DNA of 64,000 bases from Siphonodentalium dalli (Eukaryota > Mollusca > Scaphopoda > Gadilida > Siphonodentaliidae): the NCBI GenBank assembly GCA_032622095.1, contig CP136061.1:195656935-195720934 (forward strand), in the 5' to 3' direction. A model generated the notes under the pieces. The model was not told where the DNA came from. It ran no database searches and worked only from the letters and a program-made list of their open reading frames with translations. The position numbers and the translations under genes were made by a program. Below are positions 45,206 to 56,771 of this stretch, in pieces (the stretch's first letter is position 1; each line of letters starts with the position of its first letter).

Positions 45206-46798
45206 GAAAATTGTAGGACTATTTATATTTATTATAGGCACATTGGCACAAAGTCGTCTCCGGGGCAACGTATTTGTACAGCCACATCTCCACACGATGC
45301 CCCACCGACCTATTCTTTTACCACACCTTCAACCTCAATGGCTCGGCCATGTCCGTTTTCGAGAGAACCGGAAATGGACGATTTGTTGGGGGGTGACCAT
45401 ACGGTGCATATCTTGCGTCACCTTGCGTTGGTTTGACTGGAATATCACTTCCATGACTGGAGGTTCCTGACATTTTGCGGGGGAAAAACTGTGCCAATAC
45501 ATTCTCGCTATTATATAAGCGAATGCATTGACCTAACCATATGTACCCTGACCTTATAAGCCAGTGCATTCTCTTATATATACGAGGCTCCCTATGGGAG
45601 ACTCGCATATATATATATCAGATAATGCACTGGTACATGACCTTAATACTGCATAAGCGCTGCTCCCGTCATGAAAGGGCTAAGGTGGCGCTAGGCTGAG
45701 GTGACGATTTAAAGGGATTCAAAGCCTTCGACGCGTGTTCATGCGACATAGCATAATTTTATAAGTCTGTAAAACAACCACCACTAACAAGTATACATCC
45801 AAACATTATCAATGTCGTTTATATTTTCATAATAATAACTCTCATATCAAAACCATTGTTATGTAAACATTATTGTTACAGTGGAATTACCGATAATAGT
45901 TCAAAATAAGTCCAATAAGATATTAAAGTTTAAAGGAACGGACGGAATTATGAAAATCTCCTCAAGAATGTACTAATAGTATAGTATACTGATAATATGA
46001 AAACGATATTATCCCCAAAACACACTTTGTGTGAGCCAAGCATTTTTTAGGAGAGTGATTCACGATGACCCACCCAACACCGAAATCTTGAGAGGCGACG
46101 ATTAGCAAACGCTATATCGGTATGTTGTAAACAAATTGGTGGTATTTCTAACCAAAGTTCTTTAGTGGGGTATCCCCGGTTTTTAGTATTTTGCTTATCG
46201 CATACTCATTACGTACTGTTTTATGTATAACATATCGTTTGTTTGCATAACACAGATTACTAACATGACAATAACATGCAATGCACATGATATTTATGCA
46301 TGGTATAAGAACAAATTTATCTAATATGACCATACGCTAGCGTAGTTAACGAACCACAGCTAAACCACACGCATAAACTAGGATATATATGTGGCCTTTT
46401 TATATTATAAAAATTACTTCATAGATACGTATTCCCATTAAATAAGATTCTCTTAGGCCTTATATCGTGGTGTGGTTATGATTAATTACACTCCAGACAT
46501 GCACAGGCCACATGGGTTCATCGAAACTGATTCGAAAGAGTGGGTCCTATAGCTAGCAATTTTATGTACAAATTAGGTCAATCATATATCAGGACGAGCT
46601 CACCGCCTCAGACCTAAAACCTTAAGCCGTTCCTTTTGTACAAATGATTATAGAACATAAACTCCCAACATCAAACTGGAAGTACTCAAAAGTCAAGACT
46701 GTTGATTGTTGTCAAGATGGGTATTTTACTGAAATTAACCATTAAATTATTGAAGCTGTGTGTGCAATCAGATTGATATGTGTTGTTTTTAACCTTTC
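45206..46798. other. Intergenic with a palindromic repeat at 45480-45690
   Basis: The block with ATACGAGGCTCCCTATGGGAGACTCGCATAT and TAATACTGCATAAGCGCTGC, ending TGAAAGGGCTAA, recurs as 55800-56022 and in part at 63093-63138. A short TTAACGAACCACAGCTAAACCACA block at 46348 recurs at 55274. These are probably decayed TTAA-type elements. No gene. Confidence 0.5.
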
Positions 46799-47058
46799 TA
46801 TACTAAGTGGATTCTCACATTCAGTAAAAATAAAAGTATATCATGGAATGGTCTATTATCCACTTAGATGGATGTTCAGGAAATATAAGCAGACGGCAGA
46901 CAGACGAAAGGATAATACAAGTTCACAATGATTCATATTCATTGGAGGGAACTGTTCAGATAATAAGTTAAACAAACGACGGTTGTTGAACTTTTTCTCT
47001 GAATATTTCCCCGAGAGAACTACTCACCAATGAGTATGTAAAGCATAGAAAGGGTTAA
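46799..47058. mobile_element. TTAA MITE, family 2 (CCTTTCTAT ends)
   Basis: A 260-bp element with TTAA at both ends and termini CCTTTCTATAC and GCATAGAAAGGG (inverted, one or two mismatches). It has inner inverted blocks: AAGTGGATTCTCACATTCAGT, CCACTTAGATGG and ATAATAAGTTAAACAAACGACGG / TTGTTGAACTTTTTCTCTGA. Partial relatives are at 11540, 13268 and 24670. No coding content. Confidence 0.75.
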
Positions 47059-47108
47059 CATCTGATTTTTAAATGATATATATTAAGTTGGAATTGACTT
47101 TAATTTAG

Positions 47109-47554
47109 TTAAAGGTAATCAATCCGATTCGATGGTCCCCATATACTCAGATTCCAACAACAACAAAAAAATTTGAAATACCGCTTCAGTTATCAGAATC
47201 GATTAATTGCCCAAAAATAATGCTAACCACTGTCAAATATAGTATAAAATTGTCCGAAATGTGTTATATATCAACATGTTGTTCGACGAAATATTGCCTT
47301 ATTATCAACAAAAAGCCTCTTGATTTTAGAGTTATCCATCTTCATCTGCAATTTGGTCCGAGACCGTCGGCTCGTCTACTTTTTACTGGGCCACCAATAA
47401 GTCTCGATGGTGAAAAATAATAGATTTCAAAAATCGATATCTAATAACTATCAGCTTTGATATGTGGGTTCCTCGACTCGAATGAAATATTTTTTACCCC
47501 CGAATCCAAATAAATAATAATTGAGGGTCGCTTAATCGGATTATGCATCTTTAA
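47109..47554. mobile_element. TTAA fold-back MITE, family 1 (copy e)
   Basis: TTAA at 47109 and 47551. It starts AGGTAATCAATCCGATTCGATGG and ends TCGGATTATGCATCT. Internal blocks match 21908-22329 closely (CAACAACAACAA, CAGTTATCAGAATCGATTAATTG, AATGCTAACCACTGTCAA) and the common right-arm CCTCGACTCGAAT block is present. Confidence 0.85.
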
Positions 47555-47662
47555 CGCATAATTTTTATATTTTCGTATTTTTAGACCCAATGTACGTCCA
47601 TAACAAAAACACCGACATTCTCAAGGATACTATATATCATCAAATTGCTTGTTTTCTTTCCC

Positions 47663-47773
47663 AGGTTCACCCGATGTCGTAAGAGTACATTTGACTGCAC
47701 GGCCACCAGTTGGAACAGCGCTTGCAAAACAGGATGCCACTGTACCAAAGCCAATAATTATCTGAACGAAAAA
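47663..47773 (+). other. Possible terminal exon of a Cys-rich secreted protein
   Basis: A pyrimidine tract ending TTTCTTTCCCAG resembles a splice acceptor. After it one frame stays open for 36 codons to TAG at 47771-47773 and contains six cysteines in C-x6-C-x8-C-x3-C-x-C style (ACKTGCHCTKANNYLNEK). This recalls the second half of trypsin-inhibitor-like (TIL) domains. A second frame is also open over this stretch, and no upstream exon was found, so chance is quite possible. It lies 400 bp upstream of the GPCR on the same strand. Confidence 0.25.
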
Positions 47774-48164
47774 TAGCAGACGGTGTCACGATTTCATCAA
47801 TCAAAAGCCACATTTCTCAATATCGTGCAGCCGAATTGAAGATTAATGATAAAACAATCGCCCTCGAGAACAAATAAAACACGAAACTGGTGTTTGTTGC
47901 TTTGTGAATGAACTCAACGGCTTCTGTGATTGAAATAAAACATCGTCGTATAGACGGAAGGCCGTTATAGTTCTAAAATATCATATCAACCGACTAACAA
48001 GACGAACGGACGAGCGGACGAACGGACGAGCCGTTACCTTGTTATGTTTTTCGTTTACTAATATGGGAGTGATTGTGACAAGGCGGGCGCTCAACTCACA
48101 ACTTTTTGACTTCAAAAATACAGTTTGCAGAACAAGGGGTGTCTATATATAGGCTTTTCGTTGA

Positions 48165-48203
48165 ATGGAATGGGAAGTCAAGAAAATAACGATGCCTTGC
48201 TGA
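48165..48203 (+). CDS. Short upstream ORF overlapping the GPCR start
   Basis: ATG at 48165 opens a 12-codon frame ending TGA 48203. It begins 5 bases before the GPCR ATG and overlaps it in another frame. The GPCR ATG has the better context (G at +4, purine at -3), so leaky scanning would be needed. Confidence 0.35.
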   Translation: MEWEVKKITMPC

Positions 48204-49633
48204 AGAGTGCGAAAGAAGTTAATATATTTTGTGCAGTATTCCTTGTTATTGTTTTTGTTCTCGCGTTCTCGCTGAATGCAACATTAGCTTCAATCTTCTT
48301 GAAGACAAAATCTACAAGAACAAATATAAACATTTACCTCATGAGCACGGTTATCCACAATTTGATCATGTGTTCAGTTAGATTTCCAATCCTACTCACT
48401 ATTGGCTACTTAAACGGACTATTTTATGACGTCGTACAAAGTAAGTCGTTTTGCAAGATGGCCATGTTTCTGAGGACTGCAGATGATGTTGGGAAATTGA
48501 CGATGTTTCTTGGTGCCAGCTTTGAAAGATATTTCGCGGTATCACAACCATTCAAAAAAGACGGACAACGTCAAAGAATACTCGTCGCGACATCGGTATG
48601 CTGGGCTGTTAGTATCATTGGCGGTATTTCAGCCTCATTCTTGTTTATTGATAGTTCAGTTCTATTTGGCTGCGTGACTATCGACTATTATCATGTGAAC
48701 CAGACGATATCAAACTACGAGAGCTACGTTGCCATGCCAACTGGTTTCCTGTGTTTCCTTTTCATCTTAGCCCTTTATTGCTCGATATTCAAGTTACTCC
48801 ATGAACAAAGTAAGAAAATGGCAAAGAAAAATAAATCCAACAGAGTTAACCCCAAGGCTGCTGTACCCAGTGTCTCTAAGCGAAGCTCTTTCCAATCAGA
48901 GAATACAAAGACAGATATACACTGCTCGGCAGTGTCTCCACCTGCGGCGGTAATTAAGGTTAAACACAGAATGTCATTAGAAGAAATTGCTCACACGAAA
49001 GCATTGGAAGCAATTTCGAACAATTTCGATGTTGGTAACGCTAAACTTTCTCGACAACGGTCGTCGCCAACATTGCGCAGCGGATCTCAAAACAATAACA
49101 ACAACAACAAGAGCAACAACTCTGAATTACAATGTTCGAAAACAAATTCAGAGGCTGGAGATATTATACCTCAAGAACTGTCTTCGCCTAAAATCATGCA
49201 ACCAATCCCACAAGGCGTTAGGAACGGTGGTAACGTTCTTGTGGTACCAGTTTTCGAAGCCAACGGAGAAATGCACATGGAAACGAATATGAAAGTAAGT
49301 GGTGATAGTGGAAACGTCGTGGGTGCTGTTTGTGTGCTGTCGAACAAAAATCGTGAACTTGGACGGCGGAGAGTTGAGTGGAAGGCCGCGAGGCGGATGG
49401 TGTTAATATTCGGTGTGTTCGCGTGCCTTTGGTTGCCTCAGCCATTGGCAACAATGATCGGATCTGCTGACGGCACAATAAGTGTAGACGATGTGCGGTC
49501 TTTCTCGGTAACATCTGTTGTGGCTGTGACGTCATCGTTTGTGAATCCTTTACTCTGTGCCTTGCTCAACAAACAACTGAAAAACGCACTTCTAAAACAA
49601 TTGACTTTTAAACGATGCTGCACCTCAAAATGA
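48170..49633 (+). CDS. Orphan class A (rhodopsin-like) GPCR, single exon
   Basis: 487 residues from ATG 48170 to TGA 49633, no intron. Seven hydrophobic segments are visible (about residues 18-44, 55-78, 95-117, 135-160, 187-208, 410-432, 446-467). Family marks: Asn36 in TM1, Cys95 at the top of TM3 with Cys168 in the second extracellular loop, ERY (119-121) in place of DRY, Trp145 in TM4, Pro190 in TM5, CLWLP (419-423) in TM6 and NP (459-460) in TM7. The TM2 position that is normally Asp appears to be Asn64, and NPxxY reads NPLLC. The third intracellular loop is very long (about 200 residues), Ser/Lys-rich, with an N6 run. The N-terminus is short, there is one NQT sequon in the second extracellular loop, and the tail ends RCCTSK, possible palmitoylation. 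It is a plasma-membrane receptor with unknown ligand. I cannot assign a named subfamily. Confidence 0.9.
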   Translation: MGSQENNDALLKSAKEVNIFCAVFLVIVFVLAFSLNATLASIFLKTKSTRTNINIYLMSTVIHNLIMCSVRFPILLTIGYLNGLFYDVVQSKSFCKMAMFLRTADDVGKLTMFLGASFERYFAVSQPFKKDGQRQRILVATSVCWAVSIIGGISASFLFIDSSVLFGCVTIDYYHVNQTISNYESYVAMPTGFLCFLFILALYCSIFKLLHEQSKKMAKKNKSNRVNPKAAVPSVSKRSSFQSENTKTDIHCSAVSPPAAVIKVKHRMSLEEIAHTKALEAISNNFDVGNAKLSRQRSSPTLRSGSQNNNNNNKSNNSELQCSKTNSEAGDIIPQELSSPKIMQPIPQGVRNGGNVLVVPVFEANGEMHMETNMKVSGDSGNVVGAVCVLSNKNRELGRRRVEWKAARRMVLIFGVFACLWLPQPLATMIGSADGTISVDDVRSFSVTSVVAVTSSFVNPLLCALLNKQLKNALLKQLTFKRCCTSK

Positions 49634-50214
49634 TGAGTTGTGTACATGTATATATACATAAGATTCCAAAGTTTTACTCTTAAAACAAAAACGGTTTCCT
49701 ACATGTAACGTTCGACCTTTGTAAAGATTCAATGTCACAACAGTATTTGCATTGGGTTTTTTTTTCTCAATTTAATCGTCACATAAATGTGGATGTTGTC
49801 CTTTCTTTTGGTAGGTCTACACGTTACCCATTCGTTAAATCGGTACTTAGTATATGTCATTCGCCTTTATATACAAACACCACACTTGCGTATAACTGAA
49901 CCCCGCTATTAAATTGTGACACAGAAAATGGCCGGATTCGAAGAATGCCAAAATTAGAAAATATACAAACACTTAAAGAACCATTCCACATGCACACGTT
50001 CCGATTTTCACTCTTGGCATATTCATATTTGTAGCTATGCGCTTCTGCATGCAGTTACTGGTCCAATTAAATCATTCACAATAAAAAATGGCCACATAAT
50101 TCTGGGGGAAAAAAACAACTGCCTTATGACCCAAACAAGTTACCAAATTTCAAGGTAGATATTGGGGTAAAGTAACACGGTGTTCTCAATTTCACAGATA
50201 TAATGGTTTCCAAA
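49634..50214 (+). other. GPCR 3' UTR and downstream sequence
   Basis: AT-rich, no coding content. AATAAA at 50080-50085, about 450 bp after the stop, is a candidate poly(A) signal. Confidence 0.4.
50080..50085 (+). terminator. Candidate poly(A) signal of the GPCR gene
   Basis: AATAAA followed by an A-rich stretch. It is the first good hexamer I saw downstream of the GPCR stop codon. Confidence 0.4.
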
Positions 50215-51600
50215 CAAACATGAGACCTGGTCAGCTGACATGGTGAGATAGTTTCATCTTACAGTATGTTTGATGTGTAATGTTCACGTGAATTAATCAG
50301 GTTTAACTGAGAACTTCACGATTTACAACTGAATGTTACATCCATTAACAGATAAAATACGGTATAGTTGGTCTACGTCGTTGTTGGTTCAATTATTTGG
50401 TTCGACAACACAACGAGAAATAACTGAAAAACTCACACGCTCTATTTCTAACTAACAACAATATCGTTGTTGGTTCAATTATTTGGTTCCCCAACATAAC
50501 GGACAGTAACTGAAAAACTCACAAGCTCTACTTCTATCTAACATGACCATGAACGAAAATTGAGTTAGCGAATTCGTTAATAATTAACACTATATCATAC
50601 GAAAATTGCAAACAGAGATAATATTAATCTCGTAACATTTTCCCCACTTGAGTGCTCATGTATGATGGGATGCCAATCGATGATACCTTCGTTGCAGTCT
50701 GTCTTGGCGAACATGTGAGAGAAATGTATGGTGATAGGCTGAGTACTGACATAATTTTCTTCTGTTATGAAAGAAAAGTAAACATGGTGCATGTTCTAAA
50801 TTTCACGGTAACAACTTGGATAAAATATTTCCCAAAAACACGAAAAACATACAAAAAACCTGAGATAGTTTCACCTTCCAGTAGAATTGAGCTGTAATTT
50901 TCATGTGAGTGAATCATGTTTAACCAAGAACCGGACGATCTTTACACCCATTGACAGATCAAATATAGTTGGCCTACATGTACGTCGATCGTTGTTGGTT
51001 TTTAATTATTCGATTCGCCAACATGGAATTAACTGAAAAACTCACAAGCTCTATATCAAACTAATAAGACGATGGACCAAAATTGAGTTTACCCGATACG
51101 TAAATAATTAAAGTGATTGATGTGAAACACTCCGGTTGGGAGATCAAATAGAAATGGAGAATAATCTTGCTCAAAGTAGTTATTTTTACGAATATTAATC
51201 CAAATTTACAGCACACATCGTCATTCTTATAAATTAATTAAATGCAATGACTCTCGTTGGCGAAGTCATTTGCGTTAGTTTATCGCCGATTGTTGCGTCC
51301 AGAATCAGATGTAAATATTTACAATTAAGGTTAGTTCAGACGATGATTTCTATGGAGTGGTATGGTCGATTTCTTTGAGATTTTCGACGATGTTATTAGA
51401 ATATACTACATTCATCCAGTTGCCATAGCGCCTGCGTACTAACTTATCAGTTTCACGAACCCGAACAAGTCCGCAATATGTCTTTAATACTATATCGTAC
51501 GGAAATTGTAAACATAGATAATCGCATCCTAGTAACATTTATGAAGGGAGGCCAATCGATGATAACTTACCAACTATACAGTTTGTTGACAGTTTTGTTA
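50215..51600 (+). repeat. Diverged tandem duplication of about 650-750 bp
   Basis: The left unit (50215-50720) and right unit (50870-51600) share in order: CATGTGARTNAATCAKGTTTAAC, ACAGATMAAATA, GTTGGYCTAC, TCGTTGTTGGTT, AACTGAAAAACTCACAAGCTCTA, ACTATATCRTACGRAAATTG, and GCCAATCGATGATA. Within the left unit an 85-bp block starting TCGTTGTTGGTTCAATTATT (50379, 50464) is itself duplicated. No coding domain. Confidence 0.7.
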
Positions 51601-52599
51601 CCGGGAGTTCGTCGATATAGAATGCTGACTGCAGTATACACATCCCAGAAAATACTTCTCATTTCGCAGAGTAACCATGAGTGAAGATGGAGAAATTAGC
51701 CTAGTAAATTGTTGTTTTTTTTAAACGGCCGCCATATTGGACGTCATCTTGCAGCTTGTGCACAAATCGCCACTTGATTTCGTGCGAATAATACAGCTAT
51801 ATTCGCACGGTCGCTGGCTCTTCTGGTGAATAGTTTTCGTTATTCCGTTCATTTTAGCTGGTGTAGGGAAATCTGAAGCTAGTCTTTTTGTCTTCGTTAA
51901 TTAAGTTTATGTTTAGTTACAGGGATGCTGGCCCTCCAAGCAGAAGTCAGGGGCACTTGAACTAAATTATAGCTTATTTCAGCCAGCGTAGTTTATAAGC
52001 AGGGACGCTGGTCATTCAGATGGTAGGGGCGAGTTCAACAAAATACTCGGAATACAAATTCCTAGTTGACATTATTATTAGTAACTGGTCTATTGAAGTG
52101 AATTATGTGAATTAAAAACTCTGAGATCCTCTCTATTTGAAACCATTTGGGTTTCCTCTGCAAATTTTACAATTATTTTAAATGATTATTTAATCAATCA
52201 AGTTGTATTACTCGACTTAATTTGGACCACTCCATTCATGTATTCACCGGTTTGTGATCCAGATAATTTTCGGCTTATGGTGAAATTACCTAAAAGTGAA
52301 TATTTGTTTTGTAAATTTATTATCTCAAAAACTTATTTCCTATTTTTTCTTATTTCATTGAATTTTTTTCATATCGGTATATATACATACGAACATGGCT
52401 TTTCATTGGATTACACAAGTATGACCACACAGCTGATTCATCCATTTCTACTCAGAAATACTTCCGAATATTTTCCGAATATTTATTGCGTCAAATGAGA
52501 TTTGTCCCCTTGGTCATGATGTGATTGTCGTTTTGGTTCCTATCCTGGCACTTATATCTTTATATGCAATAAAGTATACGATCTCGTGGGGATAACACT
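51601..52599 (+). other. Probable 5' region of LINE element C
   Basis: From about 51718 (CGGCCGCCATATTGG) to the first recognisable endonuclease codons. The 86-residue frame at 52238-52498 has a hydrophobic centre but no domain that I recognise. It could be decayed ORF1 or chance. Confidence 0.35.
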
Positions 52600-52619
52600 A
52601 GCTGATTATTGTGCTAGGA

Positions 52620-55255
52620 TGGGAAAATTCAATTTTTCGCTAGGAAAAATAAAGCAGTTCACTCAAAACTTGAGGCAAAGGCGACAATTCCTCTTCAAAC
52701 GACTACACAATATCCGTTTTTCTCATTATTGGCTTATTGATTATTCTTTCGGGTGATATTCACGAGCACCCCGGTCCAAATGCGAATCAGTCGGTTATCT
52801 CGGTCTTACACAACAACATAAGAAGCATTCGACATAAACTATCTCGAATAAACGACATTGTCCGTGAAAATTTTGACGTTATTTGTTTTTCTGAAACTCA
52901 CTTATGTGAATCCTATCCTTCAAGCGAGCTACGTATCCCCGCATACTTAGAGCCTATTCGGAAAGATAGGGACAATTCGGAGGGGGGGGGGGGGGGGGGT
53001 ATGTATGGACAGTTCTTCCAGTCTGTCATTTAGGCGTCGCGTGGACTTGGAAGTCGACGATAGTATATGGATCGAAATTATGTCTAAAAAAACATGCTAT
53101 TTAATTGGATTGCCATATAGATCCGAATAATTCGCCAGTCTTACTTACTGGGATGATCTCGAAATCTCAATTGAAAATGCTCTGGAAACCAACAAACATA
53201 TGGTACTATAGTAGGTGATTTTAATTCTAATATGATGCAAATAAACTCCAAACTATCAGATATTAAGTCACGGAAACATCTCCGCAATTTGATTGTTAAC
53301 TCAACCCGAGTAACCACTATAGATATGGCATGAAAGTGTACCAGTGATAGGCCAAGGTACGGCAAATGGATATATAGTTTTCGATGCTCACGTTTCGTGC
53401 CATATATGAACCACTAATACTCTGCTATAGACCCGATACTAGTCAGCGACAATGTTGTTTGTCACGATGCTGATACAATTGACTTGTCTATTTCTGACCA
53501 CTTTGGGGTTTATGCAGTTTTATCATTTGATTTTGAAATAAATACTTTATTCAAGCGAAAAGTTTGGAATTATAAAAATGGTAATTTTGATGAGGCCAGT
53601 ATAGATTGATCCATGCCGTCGAGTGGCACGACCTATTGCAACTACTCTCCATTGGTGATGATGTTAAAACTTTCACTGAAATGTTCTTGATATAAATTTT
53701 TTTTTAAACTACTCCGAGCACCGATGTACCAATCAGACCTAATGATAAAATATGGTTCAATTCTGATATTAGGAGAGAGTTACGTCGTAGAGATCACACC
53801 AGGAAAACTTTTATTAAAAGTTAGAAACGTTCAGATCTTGCTAATTTTAAGAGAATCAGAAACAAAGTTAACAACATCGATCATGATAAAACATGCAAAG
53901 AGTTCCTTTGAATCAAACCTACAAAACAATATCGAAAGGTCAAACTCTTCGAATTTTTTCTGGAAAGTAGCCAGTAACTTTGATGGGGGAAAACAAATTT
54001 TCTATTATTCCTCCCCTTTATGATGAAGTCAATAGCTCTAGCACTAATTAAACACCCGTTGTAATTAACGATACAGAAAAAGCCACCCTAATCAATGATA
54101 CTTTCATAAATAATGGGAAAATTGACAACGAACCTTCCTCTCTCCCTGATTTTGATACACAATGCGACAGTACCATATCATCGGTGTCTATTGAGAAAAA
54201 AACTAATTCTTGGAGAATTCAGGTCTCTCAAAATTAATAAAGCCCATGGTCATGATGGAACAAGCGCCATAATTATATTAACGGAGACTGCTGATGTCGT
54301 TGTGGAACCTCTTTATATCATTTACAAAAAATATATTGATACTTGCACATTCCCCATGACATGGAAACAAGCAAATGTCATTCCAATCTTCAAAAAATGC
54401 TGATGCCAGTAATTACCGCCCAATATCCCGTTTGTGTTGTGTTGGGAAAATACTTGAAAAATTAGTCTTGAAAACTTTAACTCAACATTTTGAAACCAAT
54501 CACCTGATATAATTATAAGCACCAATCTGGCTTCCTTCCAGTACACAGCACTACATTCTCGTTATTAGAATTACACCATGACATATGCCGCTCTCTCGGA
54601 GGACATTTGCATACTTGTGCTGTATTTTGTGATGTTTCTAAAGTCTTCGAGAGAGTTTGGCACAGAGGTCTTTTTCTCAAACTTGAGAGGTACGGGGTTA
54701 CCGATGATCTCTTAACTTGGTTTCAGAGCTATCTAATAGACAGAGAGCAAAGGGTAATTTTGAATAATATTGCATCCCCTTTCAGATCACTTTCATCAGG
54801 ATTCCCCCAGGGCTCTGTAGTCGGCCATTTTTTTATTCCTCATACACGTTAACGATATTCATCAAGATTTTAGATTCCGTGACTAGGCTCTATGATGATG
54901 ATACTTGCACCACTACAGCTGAAACTGACACGACCCTTCTTGTTACAAAGGTCGACAATGACATGGAAAAACTCACTGATTGGTCCAAAAAATGTCTTGC
55001 CAATTTCAACCCCACAAAAACTACTCTCATACGATTTCAAGCATCTCCACATAAAGACTCCACAACATTGCTCCCAATTCTTTTTGGTGACACCCACAAC
55101 TTGAGGAAATGGACTCTCAAAAAACACCTCGGTTTAAACTTTCAATCAAATTTAGGGTGGGATATACAAATAAATGACATAGTAAAATCGTGTTTCTGGT
55201 CGATTATCTATGCTTAGAAAAATGAAATGTAAACTTAGTCGCAAATCCCCAAATA
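52620..55255 (+). pseudogene. Element C: decayed CR1-like LINE (2A-like motif, APE, RT)
   Basis: ATG at 52620 starts a basic peptide. After a frame change a hydrophobic run leads into SGDIHEHPGP (about 52750-52779), a degenerate form of the 2A-like D(V/I)ExNPGP motif known at the N-terminus of some invertebrate LINE proteins. The endonuclease follows (LHNNIRSIRHKL, CFSETHL), broken by a G18 run at 52983-53000. Later pieces: SDHFGVYAVLSF, RKVWNYKNGNFDEASID, NKAHGHDGTSA, CDVSKVFERVWHRGL, GFPQGSVV and LYDDDTCT (decayed FADDT). Frameshifts and stops occur throughout. The copy breaks off at about 55255, after the KMKCKLSRKS stretch. The thumb and C-terminus are absent. Confidence 0.85.
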
Positions 55256-56766
55256 ATATGAACATAAGCTAGCTTAATTAACGAACCAAAGCTGAACAAC
55301 ATGGGTGCCCGTTTGGTGGGGTGGGGCGATTAACTATTCATGTGGTCATTCAACCAGTAAAACTGATGTTGTGACATGGCATAGCGGCTGAAATGACGAT
55401 AAACCTTTATCAACCGACCAACATGGATGTTCCTGTGGCTTCAATCTCACATGATTGAATCATTTTGTAACTGGTACCTCAAGTTCATAAAGTTAGAAAT
55501 ATTCTAAATGTGGCCATTTGTTGGTCTACTTACAACAGATTTTCCACTGAATACCAAAGTTAGGGGGGGGGTCAGAACCAGAACCCCTCCCACCAATTAT
55601 GTGGTTCTAAACTCAGCTCATAAATCACCATCTACAAGAACATGTACATCTATCAGGACTATGAGTTCGAACTCCGTAAAATAACAGAAGCTGAGAAACT
55701 GGTGTGAATTAAACTGTGACGGGGTCTCAAGCATGTCTACCCCTGCACATCAGAAAAATGCCATTAACCTTATCATGACTAGAGCTCAATGAAATTTTGC
55801 GAAAAACTTGGTCCAATGCACACTTATATATATGGGAGTCTCCCATTGGGAGCCTCGCGTATATAAGAAAAGACATTGGCCTAACAACATTTGCCTTAAC
55901 ATTGTAAACCAGTGAACTTTTATATGCGAGGCTCACCATGAGAGACATGCATATATTTATACATGTATACGAGTGTGCACAGGCACATTATCTTTAATGC
56001 TGCACCAGTATGAAAGGGTTAAATGGCAAAAGTAGCTTGAGGATGGATGTGATCCATCATATCGCAGGTCAATTCAACCAGTCCCACACGATTTCATGTT
56101 CAAGTGCTTGTGTACTAATTTATAGCACAAACTCATACCGGTATTTCAGTCGCCAGTTGATAGAAATACATGATTTTCAAATTTGTCAATAATTCATAAT
56201 TTCACTCACCTTGCAGTGTGTAGACTATAGTGACTAGTGTTGTTATATATTCTGTCATATTTTCACAATAAAAGGTAAACTACCGCCAGGAATGAAATCA
56301 AATTGCAATTCAATATTCATAATTCTCATTTGCAGTAGCAGTAATTGAAATACATACAACTGATAAGATATCACTTTAGGCAAATGCTTTAGAATTTCTA
56401 CAGCAAGTCAGAAGTGTTGAAAATGAGTTAATGAAAATCATGAATAATGATTTACATGTACATGTACTCTTGTCGGATTTAAAGGCATGCTACACATGTA
56501 TCAAAATATTTCTGTCATTTGTTCAGTATAATGGCGGCATGATTGATATTTCTTGTACTATAGTGGAATATAAGACAGGGAACGCTCAATGTTGCCTATA
56601 TTTAGAGCGAAAATAAAGTAATAATGGGGCACTTCTCTCAGTCTAACACAAGGTCATAACTCTGGCAAAGGGCCATAACTCCGAAAAGAGTGCAGACAAA
56701 ACTTGCACTGTGAAGGACGGGGTCAAACGAGGGTCTCCACTATATAACTCCGAACCCTCCAAATCC
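55256..56766. other. Intergenic repeat remnants
   Basis: Contains the TTAACGAACCAAAGCTGAACAACA block at 55274 (relative at 46348) and the GGGAGTCTCCCATTGGGAGCCTCGC palindromic block within 55800-56022, ending TGAAAGGGTTAA like a piggyBac-type end. At 56650-56720 a GGCCATAACTC motif recurs. No gene. Confidence 0.5.
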
Positions 56767-56767
56767 T

Positions 56768-56771
56768 CAAT
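56768..56771. repeat. Target-site duplication of the LTR element, left copy
   Basis: CAAT, repeated at 62527-62530 directly outside the other LTR. Confidence 0.65.
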
